Shown here in pieces: positions 35,590 through 44,640 of a stretch of DNA of 64,000 bases (position 1 is the first letter of the stretch; every line of letters begins with the position of its first letter). The position numbers were made by a program, and so were the translations under genes. The notes beneath the pieces are model-generated. The model saw only the letters and a program-made list of their open reading frames with translations. It made no database searches and was not told the DNA's origin. The DNA comes from Methylocystis heyeri (GTDB taxonomy: Bacteria > Pseudomonadota > Alphaproteobacteria > Rhizobiales > Beijerinckiaceae): NCBI RefSeq assembly GCF_004802635.2, contig NZ_CP046052.1, positions 992,001-1,056,000 of the forward strand. The letters are read 5' to 3'.

Positions 35590-37656
35590 CTACCTCCGCC
35601 CTTCCCAGGTCCAGGCCAGCAAAATCACGCTGAGCAGCAGGAGCAGCGGCGCGAGACCGAGGCCGAGCGGCGAGGTCTCCACCCCCTTGAGCGCGCTGGC
35701 TTCGCCTTTTTTCACCCCGATCCAATCGGCGCCGCCGAACATATTGGCGTCGCGCAACTCCACGAGCCGCGGAAGCGAGACCTCCCCGCCCGAGGGCGCG
35801 AGCCGCCGCACCGTGCCGCCGGTGGCTTCGGCCAGCGGCCTCAGTTTTTCGGTGGTGGAGGCGATTTCGCGGAATTCCCGCGGGTTCTCCGGCCCGACAT
35901 TGACCAGCGCGGAAAGACCGCCGCTTTCAAAACGATAAAGGCCGGTTTCCCGGGCGGCGTAGCTCGCGCGCGCAAGGCCGGGCTCCTGCGCCTCCATGGC
36001 GATTGTCTGGCGCCCGCCCGACGGCGTCACGACCGACACGGGAGGGCTCGCCTCGCCGAGACTCTGGCGCTCGACCACGATGTCATGGCCGTGCGCGGAG
36101 GCGCGCAGCGCTTCTTCCTCGAGGTCGGGCTCCTTCATCAGCCAATGGGCGAGGCGGCGCATCAGGTCGACATGGGGCCCGCCTCCTTCATAGCCGCGCG
36201 CCCACAGCCATATCTGGTCGGTGAGCAGAAGGGCGACGCGGCCCTTCCCCTGATGGGAGAGCACGAGCAGCGGCTTGTCGTTCGCGCCCGAAAGAAGGGA
36301 GTTCCCTTTCACTACGCTCGCATTGACCTGGCGGAACCATTCTCCCCAGGCCGGCGGCGTCGCCTGCGAGCCTTCGAGGCCTCGGGTCACGGGATGTTTC
36401 TCGCCGTCCTTGCTCACCCGGGCGCGAAAGGCCTGTTCATAGAGCGAGCCGCTCGGGCGCGCGGGCAGAATGTTGGTGAGCGGCGAATAGTACAGGCCTC
36501 CCAATCCCGCGTAATCCGGCCCCACCGCCGCGAGAAAGGCCCCGCCGTTCTCGACGAAATTGGCGATATTGTCGAAATAGACGCTGGGGAGCAGAGTCTG
36601 GTTGGAGTAGCGGTCGAAGATGATCAGGTCGAAATCGTTGATCTTGCGGCTGAAGAGATCAGCTGTCGGAAAGGCGATCAGCGACAGTTCCGAAGCGGCG
36701 GCGCCGTCGACCTTCTCCGGCGGGCGCAGAATGGTGAAATGCACCAGTTCGACATTGGCGTCGGCGCGCAGCAGATTGCGCCAGCTTCGCTCGCCCGGAT
36801 GCGGCTCGCCGGAAACCAGCAGCACTTTCAGGCGGTCGCGCACGCCCTCGATAACCACCACCGCCTTGTTGTCGACGTCGGTGAGTTCGCCCTCGACGGC
36901 CGGCGTGTCCACTTCCACGACATTGGGGCCGCCGTGCTCGATATGCACCGGAATGTCGACGGTTTCGCCGGGCGCGGCGCGTTGCGCGGCCGCTGTTTCG
37001 CCGTCGCGTTTGACCTCGATGAGCGCGGGGCCATAGCCTGCGCCGGAGTCGACCACCCTCACGCGCAGGATCTGGTCCTTGCCGACGACGCCGAAGCGCG
37101 GGGCCTCGACGAGCTCGATGCGACGGTCCCTCTCCTTTTCCTCGCCCGTGACGAGGGCGTGCACCGGAGCCTTGAAGCCGAGCGCCGCGGCCTGCGACGG
37201 GATATCGTGAACCACGCCGTCCGTGACCATGATGGCCGCGCCGACGCGCTCCGGCGGGACGTCCTTGAGCGCCTCGGCCAGGGCCGAAAAAAGCAGGGTG
37301 CCGTCGGCGCCGGTTCCCACCGTCACGAAGCGGGGTTCGATGTCGGGGAATTTCTTGAACGCTTCTTCGAGGCCCTTGCGCGCGTCCTCGACCTGCTGGT
37401 TGCGCTTTCCGATGCTCTGGCTCTCGCTGTGGTCCAGGACCATGGCGACCACCGATTTTTCCGGTTCGCGCTCCTCGCGCACCACGGCGGGGTCGGTCAA
37501 AGCCAGAAGCAGCAGCGCCAGCGCCGCGGCGCGAAACCACGCTCCTCTCTGTCCAGCGCGAAGGGCGACGGCCAGCAGCGCGACAGCCGCCGCCGTGAGC
37601 AGCGCCAGCGTCGGCCAGGGCAGCAGAGGCGAGAAGGTGAGTTGAAGATCGTTCAT
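35590..37656 (-). CDS. large membrane protein of the moxR-DUF58-DUF4159 cluster
   Basis: The 688-residue protein has two N-terminal hydrophobic helices (residues about 12-50), a von-Willebrand-like segment VVAMVLDHSESQ with metal-site residues near 70-80, and IMVTDGVVHD near 140. It then has a beta-sandwich region and a glutamine-amidotransferase-like fold (VLLVSGEPHPGERSWRNLLR, AAVGPDYAGLGG) without catalytic Cys. A C-terminal helix (LGLAPLLLLLSVILLAW) closes it. It is the last gene of a four-gene operon, six bases from the DUF4159 gene. Relatives are annotated only as glutamine amidotransferase-like membrane proteins. Confidence 0.8.
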   Translation of the reverse strand: MNDLQLTFSPLLPWPTLALLTAAAVALLAVALRAGQRGAWFRAAALALLLLALTDPAVVREEREPEKSVVAMVLDHSESQSIGKRNQQVEDARKGLEEAFKKFPDIEPRFVTVGTGADGTLLFSALAEALKDVPPERVGAAIMVTDGVVHDIPSQAAALGFKAPVHALVTGEEKERDRRIELVEAPRFGVVGKDQILRVRVVDSGAGYGPALIEVKRDGETAAAQRAAPGETVDIPVHIEHGGPNVVEVDTPAVEGELTDVDNKAVVVIEGVRDRLKVLLVSGEPHPGERSWRNLLRADANVELVHFTILRPPEKVDGAAASELSLIAFPTADLFSRKINDFDLIIFDRYSNQTLLPSVYFDNIANFVENGGAFLAAVGPDYAGLGGLYYSPLTNILPARPSGSLYEQAFRARVSKDGEKHPVTRGLEGSQATPPAWGEWFRQVNASVVKGNSLLSGANDKPLLVLSHQGKGRVALLLTDQIWLWARGYEGGGPHVDLMRRLAHWLMKEPDLEEEALRASAHGHDIVVERQSLGEASPPVSVVTPSGGRQTIAMEAQEPGLARASYAARETGLYRFESGGLSALVNVGPENPREFREIASTTEKLRPLAEATGGTVRRLAPSGGEVSLPRLVELRDANMFGGADWIGVKKGEASALKGVETSPLGLGLAPLLLLLSVILLAWTWEGRR

Positions 37657-37662
37657 GTCCGC

Positions 37663-40437
37663 CTATTGGCCCAGACGCTGCAAGAGATCGCGGACGTGAA
37701 CCTGATCGGATTTGTAGTTGCCCGTCAGCGTATACATCACGAGGTTGACGCCCCCGCGCAGCGACAGCTCCCGCTGGCGCGCGCCGCCCGGCGTCAGCGG
37801 ATACAGCGGCTGCCCCGCCTTGTCCTGCGCCCAGCCTGCCGCAAGATCGTTGGAGGTAATCACGACGGCCGAGACATTGTCGGTCGCCCGAACCGGCCGC
37901 GCCGCGCCGCCGGGAGGATCCGGAGGCAGAGCCTCGACCCAGGTGTCGCCATTGGCGTAGCGCCCGATGAAGCCGTCCAGCAGATAAAAGGTCTTGGTGA
38001 TCACATGGTCGCGGGGCGCGACCTCCAGCGGGGGCAGATCGAGCCCCCTGGCCATCTCCCTGAGCCAGAGGGTCTCGGGCGTGGGAGAGGCGTTGGCGCG
38101 GGCGAGCAGCGCGTCGCGGGTGTCGAACACGACCGTTCCGCCCTGCCTCATATAGGCGGCGACGCGCGCCACCGTCCTGGCGTCGGGCTGGAGCGCGGCG
38201 GCGTTTATGGGCCAGTACAGCATCGGGAAAAAGGCGAGTTCGTCGCGCGAGACGTCGACGCCCATCGGCTCTCCGGGGGAGAATGAAGTGCGCTGATCGA
38301 GCACCCGAGAAAGCGCCTCCAGCCCGAGCCGGCTGGTTTCGTCGATGCGCTGGTCGCCCGTAACCACATAGGCGAGCCGGGTTTTTAGGGCTGCTTCGCG
38401 GTCGCGCTGGGCGCTGGCGGATTTCTGCGGCTCGGCCGCCCGCGCCTGCGGGGCCGGCCCCGCCAGGATCGCGCAAAGGGCGAGGACGAGCGCGGCGGCG
38501 GCGGGGCGCAGACGGCCCGAAAGCCGCAGCAGCGCCAGCCAATCGACCAGAAGAAAGATAAAGATCAGCCCCAGCAGGGCGGGACGCAGGTCGCGTGCGC
38601 CGCCGCCGGTCTCCAGCGAGCGGGAGACGAGGCCCTGCGCGCTGAAATCCAGAGCATTCAAGGAGTCGTCCGTCGCAACCGTCTGAAGCGCGATTGCGTT
38701 TCCCGCTGTTCCGTAGAAGCCGGGCGGATGTTCGCTGTCGGCGCGGCCGTGAAAATCGGGGCTTATCGGCTTCGCCGTCGGCCCGGGCGCGCCCAGCACG
38801 CCGAAACCGTCGAGCGTGCGCAGAGGCGCAAGCGCGGGCTGGTCGCCGGATTTCTCGCCGCCGGACTGGGCCGCTGCTTCGCCGGACAGCGCGCAGAGGC
38901 GCTGCAGCATCTCCATGAACAGGCCGGAAATAGGCAGGTTCGACCATGTCATGTCGGCGCTGACATGAAACAGCACGATCAGGCCCTTGCCTCTTCGCTC
39001 GAATGTCACCAGCGGCGTTCCGTCGGCGAGCCGCGCCCAGGTCTGGGCCGAAAGTCCCGGGTCCGGCTCGGCGAGAAGCTGGCGCGTCACCGTGATCTCG
39101 GCCGGCGCCGGCAGGCCGAAGAAGGGGCTCGAAGGCTCGAATTCGGCGAGGCGCTTGGGCGTTTCCCAGGACATCGCCCCGCCGAGGACGCGGCCGTTGC
39201 GCCTCAGCCTCACCGGGGTGAGATCGTCATTGGCGTTGGCGAGGCGAGGCCCCGCGAAACGGATGAGAACCCCGCCCTGTTCGACAAAAGCGCTCGCCGC
39301 CTCGGCAGCGTCGCCGGGCGCGACATTGACGTCGGCGAGCACGAGCACATTGGGGCGCTCGCTGAGCGCCGCCAGAACGGGGTCGGTTCCGGCGGCGGGT
39401 GGACTGGAGAGCTGTGCGAAAGGGGCCAGCGCCTTGGCGAGATAATGATCCGCGGAGAGCAGTGGCTGCGGCGATTGCTCGGCGGCCCCGCTCACGACGG
39501 CGACGCGTCGCACCCGCGCGCGGGCATCCAGCAGGCCGACGGCGCCGGCCGAGTTTTCCTCCGTTATGCGCAGCAGGCTCGCATCGTTGCGCAGCTCGAC
39601 CGGAAGGTCGAACTTCACGGAAGTCTTGCCGCTGGAGGCCTCGAAAGAGAAAGGCGCCGTCGCAATGACGCGCCCTTTCTCGTCGAGCGCCTCGACGGAG
39701 CCGTTCGCTTTCGGACCCGCGCGCAGCACGGCGGCTTCGAGGCCGCTCGCCTGATTGACGACATTCTGCAGCGCCAGCGTCGCTCTTTCGCCGGCGTAGG
39801 TTTCGAGACTCGCCCCGGTCTTGGCCGCCTGGAGCAAGGCTGCGGCGAAGCCGGCGGCTCCGCCCTGCTCCAACCCGTCGCTGATCCATATGATGCGGGC
39901 GTTGCGATGTTCACGCACGAAAGCAGCGGCTTGCGCCGCAGCCGGCTCGCGTTCGGGCAGCCACGGCTTGGGGCGCAGCGCGCGCAACTGCTCCGTCGCC
40001 TTGGCCGCCTCCATCAGCTGCGGCGCGGCGGCGGCCTGAGAAATCGGCGCCAGCGCAGCCGGGTTTGCGCCGCGGCCGGCCTCGGCCAAGAGCTTCTCGG
40101 CGAGGGCGAGACGCTTTTCCCAATCGGGGGCGGCGGCCCAGCCATCGTCGAGAATAAGCAACATCGGCCCCGCGCCGGCCGGGACGGCGGAGGGGTTCCA
40201 CACCGGACCCGCCAAGGCCAGCGACGCGAGCGCGGCTATGGCGAGGCGCAGCAGCAGCAGCGGCCATGGGGTCTTGGCGGGAGTGCGCTCCTCCGGGATC
40301 AGTCCGCGCAGCAGCCTCACCGGCGGAAAATAGACTTCCCGCGGCGACGGCGGCGTTACCCGGAGCAGCCAGTAGATCGCGGGGAGCGCAGCTAAGCCGA
40401 GCAGCGCGAGGGGCGCCGCGAAGGTGAAGCCCGTCAT
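37663..40437 (-). CDS. DUF4159 domain protein with BatA-type N-terminus
   Basis: The 924-residue protein begins with the aerotolerance-regulator N-terminal domain: two helices around FAAPLALLGLAALPAIYWLLR and PWPLLLLRLAIAALASLAL, separated by REVYFPPVRLLRGL. A vWA-like middle (MLLILDDGWAAAPDWE) follows, then a membrane helix near residue 635 and the C-terminal DUF4159 domain (residues about 690-924, with AFFPMLYWPI and a GGTVVFDTRD segment). It sits in the operon between DUF58 and the 688-residue gene; its ATG overlaps the DUF58 stop (ATGA). Such clusters are thought to form envelope stress or complex-assembly machines. Confidence 0.88.
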   Translation of the reverse strand: MTGFTFAAPLALLGLAALPAIYWLLRVTPPSPREVYFPPVRLLRGLIPEERTPAKTPWPLLLLRLAIAALASLALAGPVWNPSAVPAGAGPMLLILDDGWAAAPDWEKRLALAEKLLAEAGRGANPAALAPISQAAAAPQLMEAAKATEQLRALRPKPWLPEREPAAAQAAAFVREHRNARIIWISDGLEQGGAAGFAAALLQAAKTGASLETYAGERATLALQNVVNQASGLEAAVLRAGPKANGSVEALDEKGRVIATAPFSFEASSGKTSVKFDLPVELRNDASLLRITEENSAGAVGLLDARARVRRVAVVSGAAEQSPQPLLSADHYLAKALAPFAQLSSPPAAGTDPVLAALSERPNVLVLADVNVAPGDAAEAASAFVEQGGVLIRFAGPRLANANDDLTPVRLRRNGRVLGGAMSWETPKRLAEFEPSSPFFGLPAPAEITVTRQLLAEPDPGLSAQTWARLADGTPLVTFERRGKGLIVLFHVSADMTWSNLPISGLFMEMLQRLCALSGEAAAQSGGEKSGDQPALAPLRTLDGFGVLGAPGPTAKPISPDFHGRADSEHPPGFYGTAGNAIALQTVATDDSLNALDFSAQGLVSRSLETGGGARDLRPALLGLIFIFLLVDWLALLRLSGRLRPAAAALVLALCAILAGPAPQARAAEPQKSASAQRDREAALKTRLAYVVTGDQRIDETSRLGLEALSRVLDQRTSFSPGEPMGVDVSRDELAFFPMLYWPINAAALQPDARTVARVAAYMRQGGTVVFDTRDALLARANASPTPETLWLREMARGLDLPPLEVAPRDHVITKTFYLLDGFIGRYANGDTWVEALPPDPPGGAARPVRATDNVSAVVITSNDLAAGWAQDKAGQPLYPLTPGGARQRELSLRGGVNLVMYTLTGNYKSDQVHVRDLLQRLGQ

Positions 40438-41363
40438 CGCGTCTCCATCCCTTCGCTGAGGCCCATCAACATGGAAAGCGCCGCTTCCGCCGCCGGGCGG
40501 TCGGTGTGGTGCCGCAGGAATAAAAAGCCGGCGTGCTCCGCCGCCGTGCGCAAAGCCGCTTCATGTTCGGCGAGCCGCTCGGCATAGGCCGCCCGCAGGC
40601 TCGCGGCTTCCCCCGCATGGAAGGAGGCGCCGCCGTCGGTGTCGCGAAACAGGGTTTCGCCCGAAAAGGGAAAGCTCTCCTCGGCGGGATCGAGCGTCAT
40701 GAGCAGCGCGCCATGGGCGCCGGCGTCCATATATTCCTGCAGCCGGACCGAAAGCGGCTCGATGTCGCAAAGGAAGTCGGAAATCAGAATGAGCCTCGCA
40801 TGGGGCGGAAGCGGCGCGGCGGGCGGAATGTCCGCCGCGCGGTCGGCCGGCGCCTGCTGGATGAGGGCGTCCGCGAGCCTGTCGATGATGTTGCGCGCGG
40901 AAATCGCGGGCGTCAGGCCGAGCGCGCCGACGCGCTCGCCTCCCTGAACCAGCACCTCGGCGGCGGCGAGGCCGATCACCGCGGCGCGGTCGATCTTGAA
41001 ATCGCCGCCGAGCGAGGATTTGAACGCCATCGAGGCGGAGCCGTCCATCCAGACGAAATAGTTCTGCGCGGCTTCCCATTCACGCTCGCGCACGAACAGC
41101 TGATCGCCGCGCGCAGAGCGCCGCCAGTCGACCTTGTAGGCGGCCTCGCCGGCGGCGAAGGGGCGATACTGCCAGAAATCCTCGCCGACGCCGGCGCGAC
41201 GGCGTCCATGGACGCCATGCGCCACGCTGCTCGCGACTTCATGCGCCTTTGCGATCAGGCGCGGCAAGCGCACCGCGACATCGGCGGCTTCGGCTTCGAA
41301 AAAGGTTTCCGAGCGCCGCGTCAGCGGATCGAACCAATGGGTCGTGGCGATCGAGGCCGCCAT
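40434..41363 (-). CDS. DUF58 domain protein
   Basis: The 309-residue soluble protein matches DUF58: a basic segment with HGRRRAGVGEDFWQYRPFAAGEAAYKVDWRRSAR (the characteristic R.Y..GD/E....DW..SAR pattern), followed by a vWA-like domain beginning FVWMDGSASM at about residue 105 with a partial MIDAS site, and LILISDFLCD later. DUF58 proteins are partners of MoxR ATPases. It starts four bases after the moxR stop and overlaps the next gene by four bases. Confidence 0.93.
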   Translation of the reverse strand: MAASIATTHWFDPLTRRSETFFEAEAADVAVRLPRLIAKAHEVASSVAHGVHGRRRAGVGEDFWQYRPFAAGEAAYKVDWRRSARGDQLFVREREWEAAQNYFVWMDGSASMAFKSSLGGDFKIDRAAVIGLAAAEVLVQGGERVGALGLTPAISARNIIDRLADALIQQAPADRAADIPPAAPLPPHARLILISDFLCDIEPLSVRLQEYMDAGAHGALLMTLDPAEESFPFSGETLFRDTDGGASFHAGEAASLRAAYAERLAEHEAALRTAAEHAGFLFLRHHTDRPAAEAALSMLMGLSEGMETR

Positions 41364-41367
41364 TTTC

Positions 41368-42369
41368 TCAATCCAGCCGTTCGATGAGCTTGCTGATCAG
41401 GCTTTCGATCGTCATGTCGCGGCGCGCGGCGAAGGTGAGCGCCATGCGGTGGCGAAGCACCGGCGCGGCCAGGGCGGCCACGTCGTCGATCGAGGGCGCC
41501 AGCCTGCCGTTGACCAGCGCTCGCGCCCTCGTCGCCAGCATCAGCGCCTGCGCGGCGCGCGGCCCGGCGCCCCAGGAGAGATACGGCGCGATCTTGGGGT
41601 CGCCCTCGCCCGGCCGCGCCGCGCGCACGAGATCGAGAATGGCGTCCACGATTTTTTCGCCGACCGGCAGACGGCGCACGAGGCGCTGCACGCTCTGCAA
41701 TTCGTCGGAGGTGAGGGCCTGGCGCGGCGACGCCTGACGCTCGCCGGTGGTCTCCAGCAATATGCGTCGCTCGCTTTCACGGTCGGGATAAACGACGTCG
41801 ATCTGCAGCAGGAAGCGGTCGAGCTGCGCCTCTGGCAGCGGATAGGTGCCTTCCTGCTCCAGCGGGTTCTGGGTCGCGAGGACATGGAAGGGACGCGGCA
41901 GATCGTGGGAATGGCCCGCGACGCTGACATGATATTCCTGCATCGCCTGCAGCAGGGCCGACTGCGTGCGCGGCGAGGCGCGGTTGATTTCGTCCGCCAT
42001 CAGCAACTGCGTGAAGATCGGGCCCTGGATGAAGCGAAACGAGCGGGACTTGTCGGCGCCCTCTTCCAGCACCTCGGAGCCGAGAATATCCGCGGGCAAA
42101 AGATCGGGCGTGAACTGAACGCGCTTGGTGTCGAGCCCCAGAACCTTGCCCAGCGTCTCGACCAGCTTCGTCTTGGCGAGGCCCGGCACGCCGACGAGGA
42201 GGCCGTGGCCGCCCGCGAGCAGCGTGACGAGAGCCTGTTCGACGACTTCCTCCTGCCCGAAAATCACCCCCGCGACAGCCTCCCGCGCGCGGCGGATTTC
42301 GTCCAGCGCGCGATCCGCGCTGGCTATGACGGCGGCGTCGAGGGCTATGGGCGTCTGGTCATGGGTCAT
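41368..42369 (-). CDS. MoxR family AAA+ ATPase
   Basis: The 333-residue AAA+ protein has Walker A GVPGLAKT (residues 60-67), RVQFTPDLLPADILGSEV (the MoxR-specific segment), Walker B LLMADEINRA and sensor 1 LATQNPLEQEGTYPLPEAQLDRFLL. MoxR ATPases act as chaperones that help assemble or activate metalloenzymes and envelope complexes, together with vWA partners. It is the first gene of the operon moxR-DUF58-DUF4159-688-residue protein. The 276-base divergent spacer separates it from DUF6111-cca. Confidence 0.95.
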   Translation of the reverse strand: MTHDQTPIALDAAVIASADRALDEIRRAREAVAGVIFGQEEVVEQALVTLLAGGHGLLVGVPGLAKTKLVETLGKVLGLDTKRVQFTPDLLPADILGSEVLEEGADKSRSFRFIQGPIFTQLLMADEINRASPRTQSALLQAMQEYHVSVAGHSHDLPRPFHVLATQNPLEQEGTYPLPEAQLDRFLLQIDVVYPDRESERRILLETTGERQASPRQALTSDELQSVQRLVRRLPVGEKIVDAILDLVRAARPGEGDPKIAPYLSWGAGPRAAQALMLATRARALVNGRLAPSIDDVAALAAPVLRHRMALTFAARRDMTIESLISKLIERLD

Positions 42370-42645
42370 TTGGGGGACAACTCGGCCTTTGGGGTGAGGC
42401 GAAAATATCGGCGATGCGCCGTCGCGTCTCTGCCCGATAGCTAAGTACGCCCGCTCGTTTTGTCGAGAATGAGGCGAGAGGCGCCGGCGAGGCGGGGGAA
42501 ACGGGGCGAGGCGGGCGGGCGGCTACGCATCCTTCCATTATCTTCAACCATAGTCCCCGCGCTCTGCCGAGCAAGCGGAAAGCGTGTATAAGTGCAAGAA
42601 ATCCGGTCCGCGCAATTTCGCCGGCCATAAGAGTAGCAAACGCCG

Positions 42646-42903
42646 ATGTGGCGCCCAATCATCGAAACCATCCTGCTTTTTTCTGCTCCTTTCGCGCTCT
42701 ACGCCGTGTTTCACCTCGCGCAGATGCGCTGGCCGTTCGTCGCGGAATTCTGGCACAGGGGCGTTGTCTCCACCTTGACCATCGCCGGACTGCTCGCGGC
42801 CGTGGGCGGCATGCTGCTGCTCGCGCTCGGTCCGCGCCACCAGGGAGCCTATATTCCGGCGCATGTGGAAAACGGCCGCCTCGTGCCGGGCCGGTTCGAA
42901 TGA
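42646..42903 (+). CDS. DUF6111 family small membrane protein
   Basis: The 85-residue protein has two hydrophobic helices (ETILLFSAPFALYAVFHL and VSTLTIAGLLAAVGGMLLLAL) and a conserved tail H..GAYIPAHVENGRLVPGRFE, which identifies DUF6111. The stop overlaps the cca ATG by three bases (ATGA), so the genes are coupled, an arrangement also common in relatives. Function unknown. Confidence 0.88.
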   Translation: MWRPIIETILLFSAPFALYAVFHLAQMRWPFVAEFWHRGVVSTLTIAGLLAAVGGMLLLALGPRHQGAYIPAHVENGRLVPGRFE

Positions 42904-44135
42904 GCGACGCCGCCCGAATTCTCGACGACCCCAGGCTCATCAGGCTCTTCGCCGCTCTGGAGGCGACCGGCTGCGAGGCGCGCGTCGTCGGCGGAGCCGT
43001 GCGCGACGCCCTGCTCGGATTGGCGCCTCACGAGATCGACGTCGCGACCACCGCCCTGCCCGATTCCGTCATGGCCGCCGCGCGGCGGGCGTGCCTGAAA
43101 TTCGCGCCCACCGGCCTCGCCCATGGAACCGTGACGATCGTGGTCGAGGGGACGCCATACGAAGTCACGACGCTGCGCCATGACGTCGAAACCTATGGGC
43201 GCGCCGCCAAGGTGCGCTTTGGCGCCGATTTCGAGGAAGACGCGCTGCGTCGGGATTTCACCGTCAATGCGCTCTCGCTTTCGCCGGACGGGCGCCTCTA
43301 CGACTACACCGGAGGCGTCGCCGACCTCGAGCGGCGCAGAATCCGCTTCATCGGCGACCCGCAAAAGCGCATCGCCGAGGATTATTTGCGCATTTTGCGC
43401 TTCTTTCGCTTCCATGCCTCCATCGGCGAGGGCCCACTCGACGCGGAGGGCTTTCACGCCGCCGTCGGCGCGCGCGAAAATTTGAGTCTCCTGTCGCGCG
43501 AGCGCATTCGGGCCGAGCTCGTGAAATTCATGGCGACGAGGCGCGCGGTCGAGACCGCGCGGGAGATGTCCCATGCCGGCTTCACTGAAGTCCTGTTCGG
43601 CATGGCCTATCCGGCCCGGCTGGAGCGCTTCGTCGATTTCGAGAGGGCCTGCGGGCGGTCCCCGGACTCCATAGCCCGGCTTTCGGCTTTTACGGTTCTG
43701 GTGAGAGAAGACGCCGATCGCCTGCGCGATCGCCTGCGGCTCTCCAACGGCGAATATGCGCGCGTTTCGGTTCATGCGCGGGCGATGGAAAGCCTGCACG
43801 GGAAGAAGGAAATCTTCTCGACGCAGGAGCTCAACGAGATGCTCTTCTCGTACGGCCGCGCCGCCGCCCTGGATATTCTGGGGTTGCTGCACGCGGGCGA
43901 CCTCGCTGCCGCCGAGGACGATCGCTGGCGCGCCGCCGCCGATTTTCTGAGCGACGCCGAGCCTCCGGCTTTTCCGGTCAAAGGGGCCGACCTCATCGCT
44001 CTCGGCGTTCCTCCCGGCGAAACGCTGGGCGCGGCGCTCAAGCGCCTGCAGGCGAAATGGATCAGGGCCGGCTTTCCCCGAGAGCCGCACAAGGTCAGGC
44101 AAATGCTGGAAGAGGTCGCAAAAAGAACCGATTAG
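42900..44135 (+). CDS. cca: CCA tRNA nucleotidyltransferase / poly(A) polymerase-type
   Basis: The 411-residue enzyme of class II nucleotidyltransferases adds or repairs the CCA end of tRNAs. It has GGAVRD (residues 31-36), EIDVAT (45-50) with the metal-binding Asp, EEDALRRDFTVNALS near 104-118, and LRFFRFHA in the neck region. The ATG at 42900 overlaps the DUF6111 stop. Alphaproteobacteria have a single such gene, so it is expected to be essential. Confidence 0.95.
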   Translation: MSDAARILDDPRLIRLFAALEATGCEARVVGGAVRDALLGLAPHEIDVATTALPDSVMAAARRACLKFAPTGLAHGTVTIVVEGTPYEVTTLRHDVETYGRAAKVRFGADFEEDALRRDFTVNALSLSPDGRLYDYTGGVADLERRRIRFIGDPQKRIAEDYLRILRFFRFHASIGEGPLDAEGFHAAVGARENLSLLSRERIRAELVKFMATRRAVETAREMSHAGFTEVLFGMAYPARLERFVDFERACGRSPDSIARLSAFTVLVREDADRLRDRLRLSNGEYARVSVHARAMESLHGKKEIFSTQELNEMLFSYGRAAALDILGLLHAGDLAAAEDDRWRAAADFLSDAEPPAFPVKGADLIALGVPPGETLGAALKRLQAKWIRAGFPREPHKVRQMLEEVAKRTD

Positions 44136-44269
44136 GGCTGTTTCCACGCGAACCGGGAAAAGACTTCCGCGTTAACAATTCTTTCAAGACCGAGCCGCAT
44201 GTTGCGACTCCCCTTATGGTGAAAAAAAAGTTAGGCTCCGTATGCGAGAGCCTGCCTGTGGAGGCGTGT

Positions 44270-44527
44270 ATGGGCGTGCGAACGAGGGAACCGGGCGACA
44301 TTGCGAAACGCATCGCTCAGAGAGCGCGCCTCGCGAGTCCTACCGGCCGCAACGACGGATGGCGCCGGGAAACCTTCACCCTGGCGAGAGGCGACGCCCG
44401 CGAGAAGGCGCGCGAATGGTTCGAGCTCTATCCCAAGGCGGCCTATATGACGGAGATCGAGTTCTGGCGCGAGCTCGAGGACGGGCGTATCGAGTTCACG
44501 ATTCGAAGGCTGCCGAGCGCGGATTGA
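44270..44527 (+). CDS. conserved small hypothetical protein
   Basis: The 85-residue protein starts at ATG with a strong GGAGG six bases upstream; an in-frame ATG at 44216 lacks such a site. It is basic in the first half (IAKRIAQRARLAS) and acidic in the second, with REKAREWFELYPKAAYMTEIEFWRELEDGRIEFTIRRL. The second half looks like a helix followed by a two-stranded beta unit. It follows cca by 134 bases. No family name is recognised. Confidence 0.7.
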   Translation: MGVRTREPGDIAKRIAQRARLASPTGRNDGWRRETFTLARGDAREKAREWFELYPKAAYMTEIEFWRELEDGRIEFTIRRLPSAD

Positions 44528-44528
44528 T

Positions 44529-44539
44529 GAGTGTGGCGC
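44529..44539. repeat. direct repeat flanking the low-GC gene, left copy
   Basis: GAGTGTGGCGC occurs here and again at 45991-46001, one on each side of the low-GC 374-residue gene. It may be chance, or the trace of an insertion event. Confidence 0.35.
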
Positions 44540-44640
44540 CCATACCCTCCCCGTCGAGGGCTAAGGAAGCCACATACACACCTTCATAAGGTTGTATTAC
44601 AAAGGAGGAAACTCCCGGACTCATGGTCTGAGACTGTGCA

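Noticed and set aside
35449-40395. Long plus-strand open frames opposite the DUF4159 operon
   Set aside because: Antisense to well-supported genes with tight junctions; translations lack structure.
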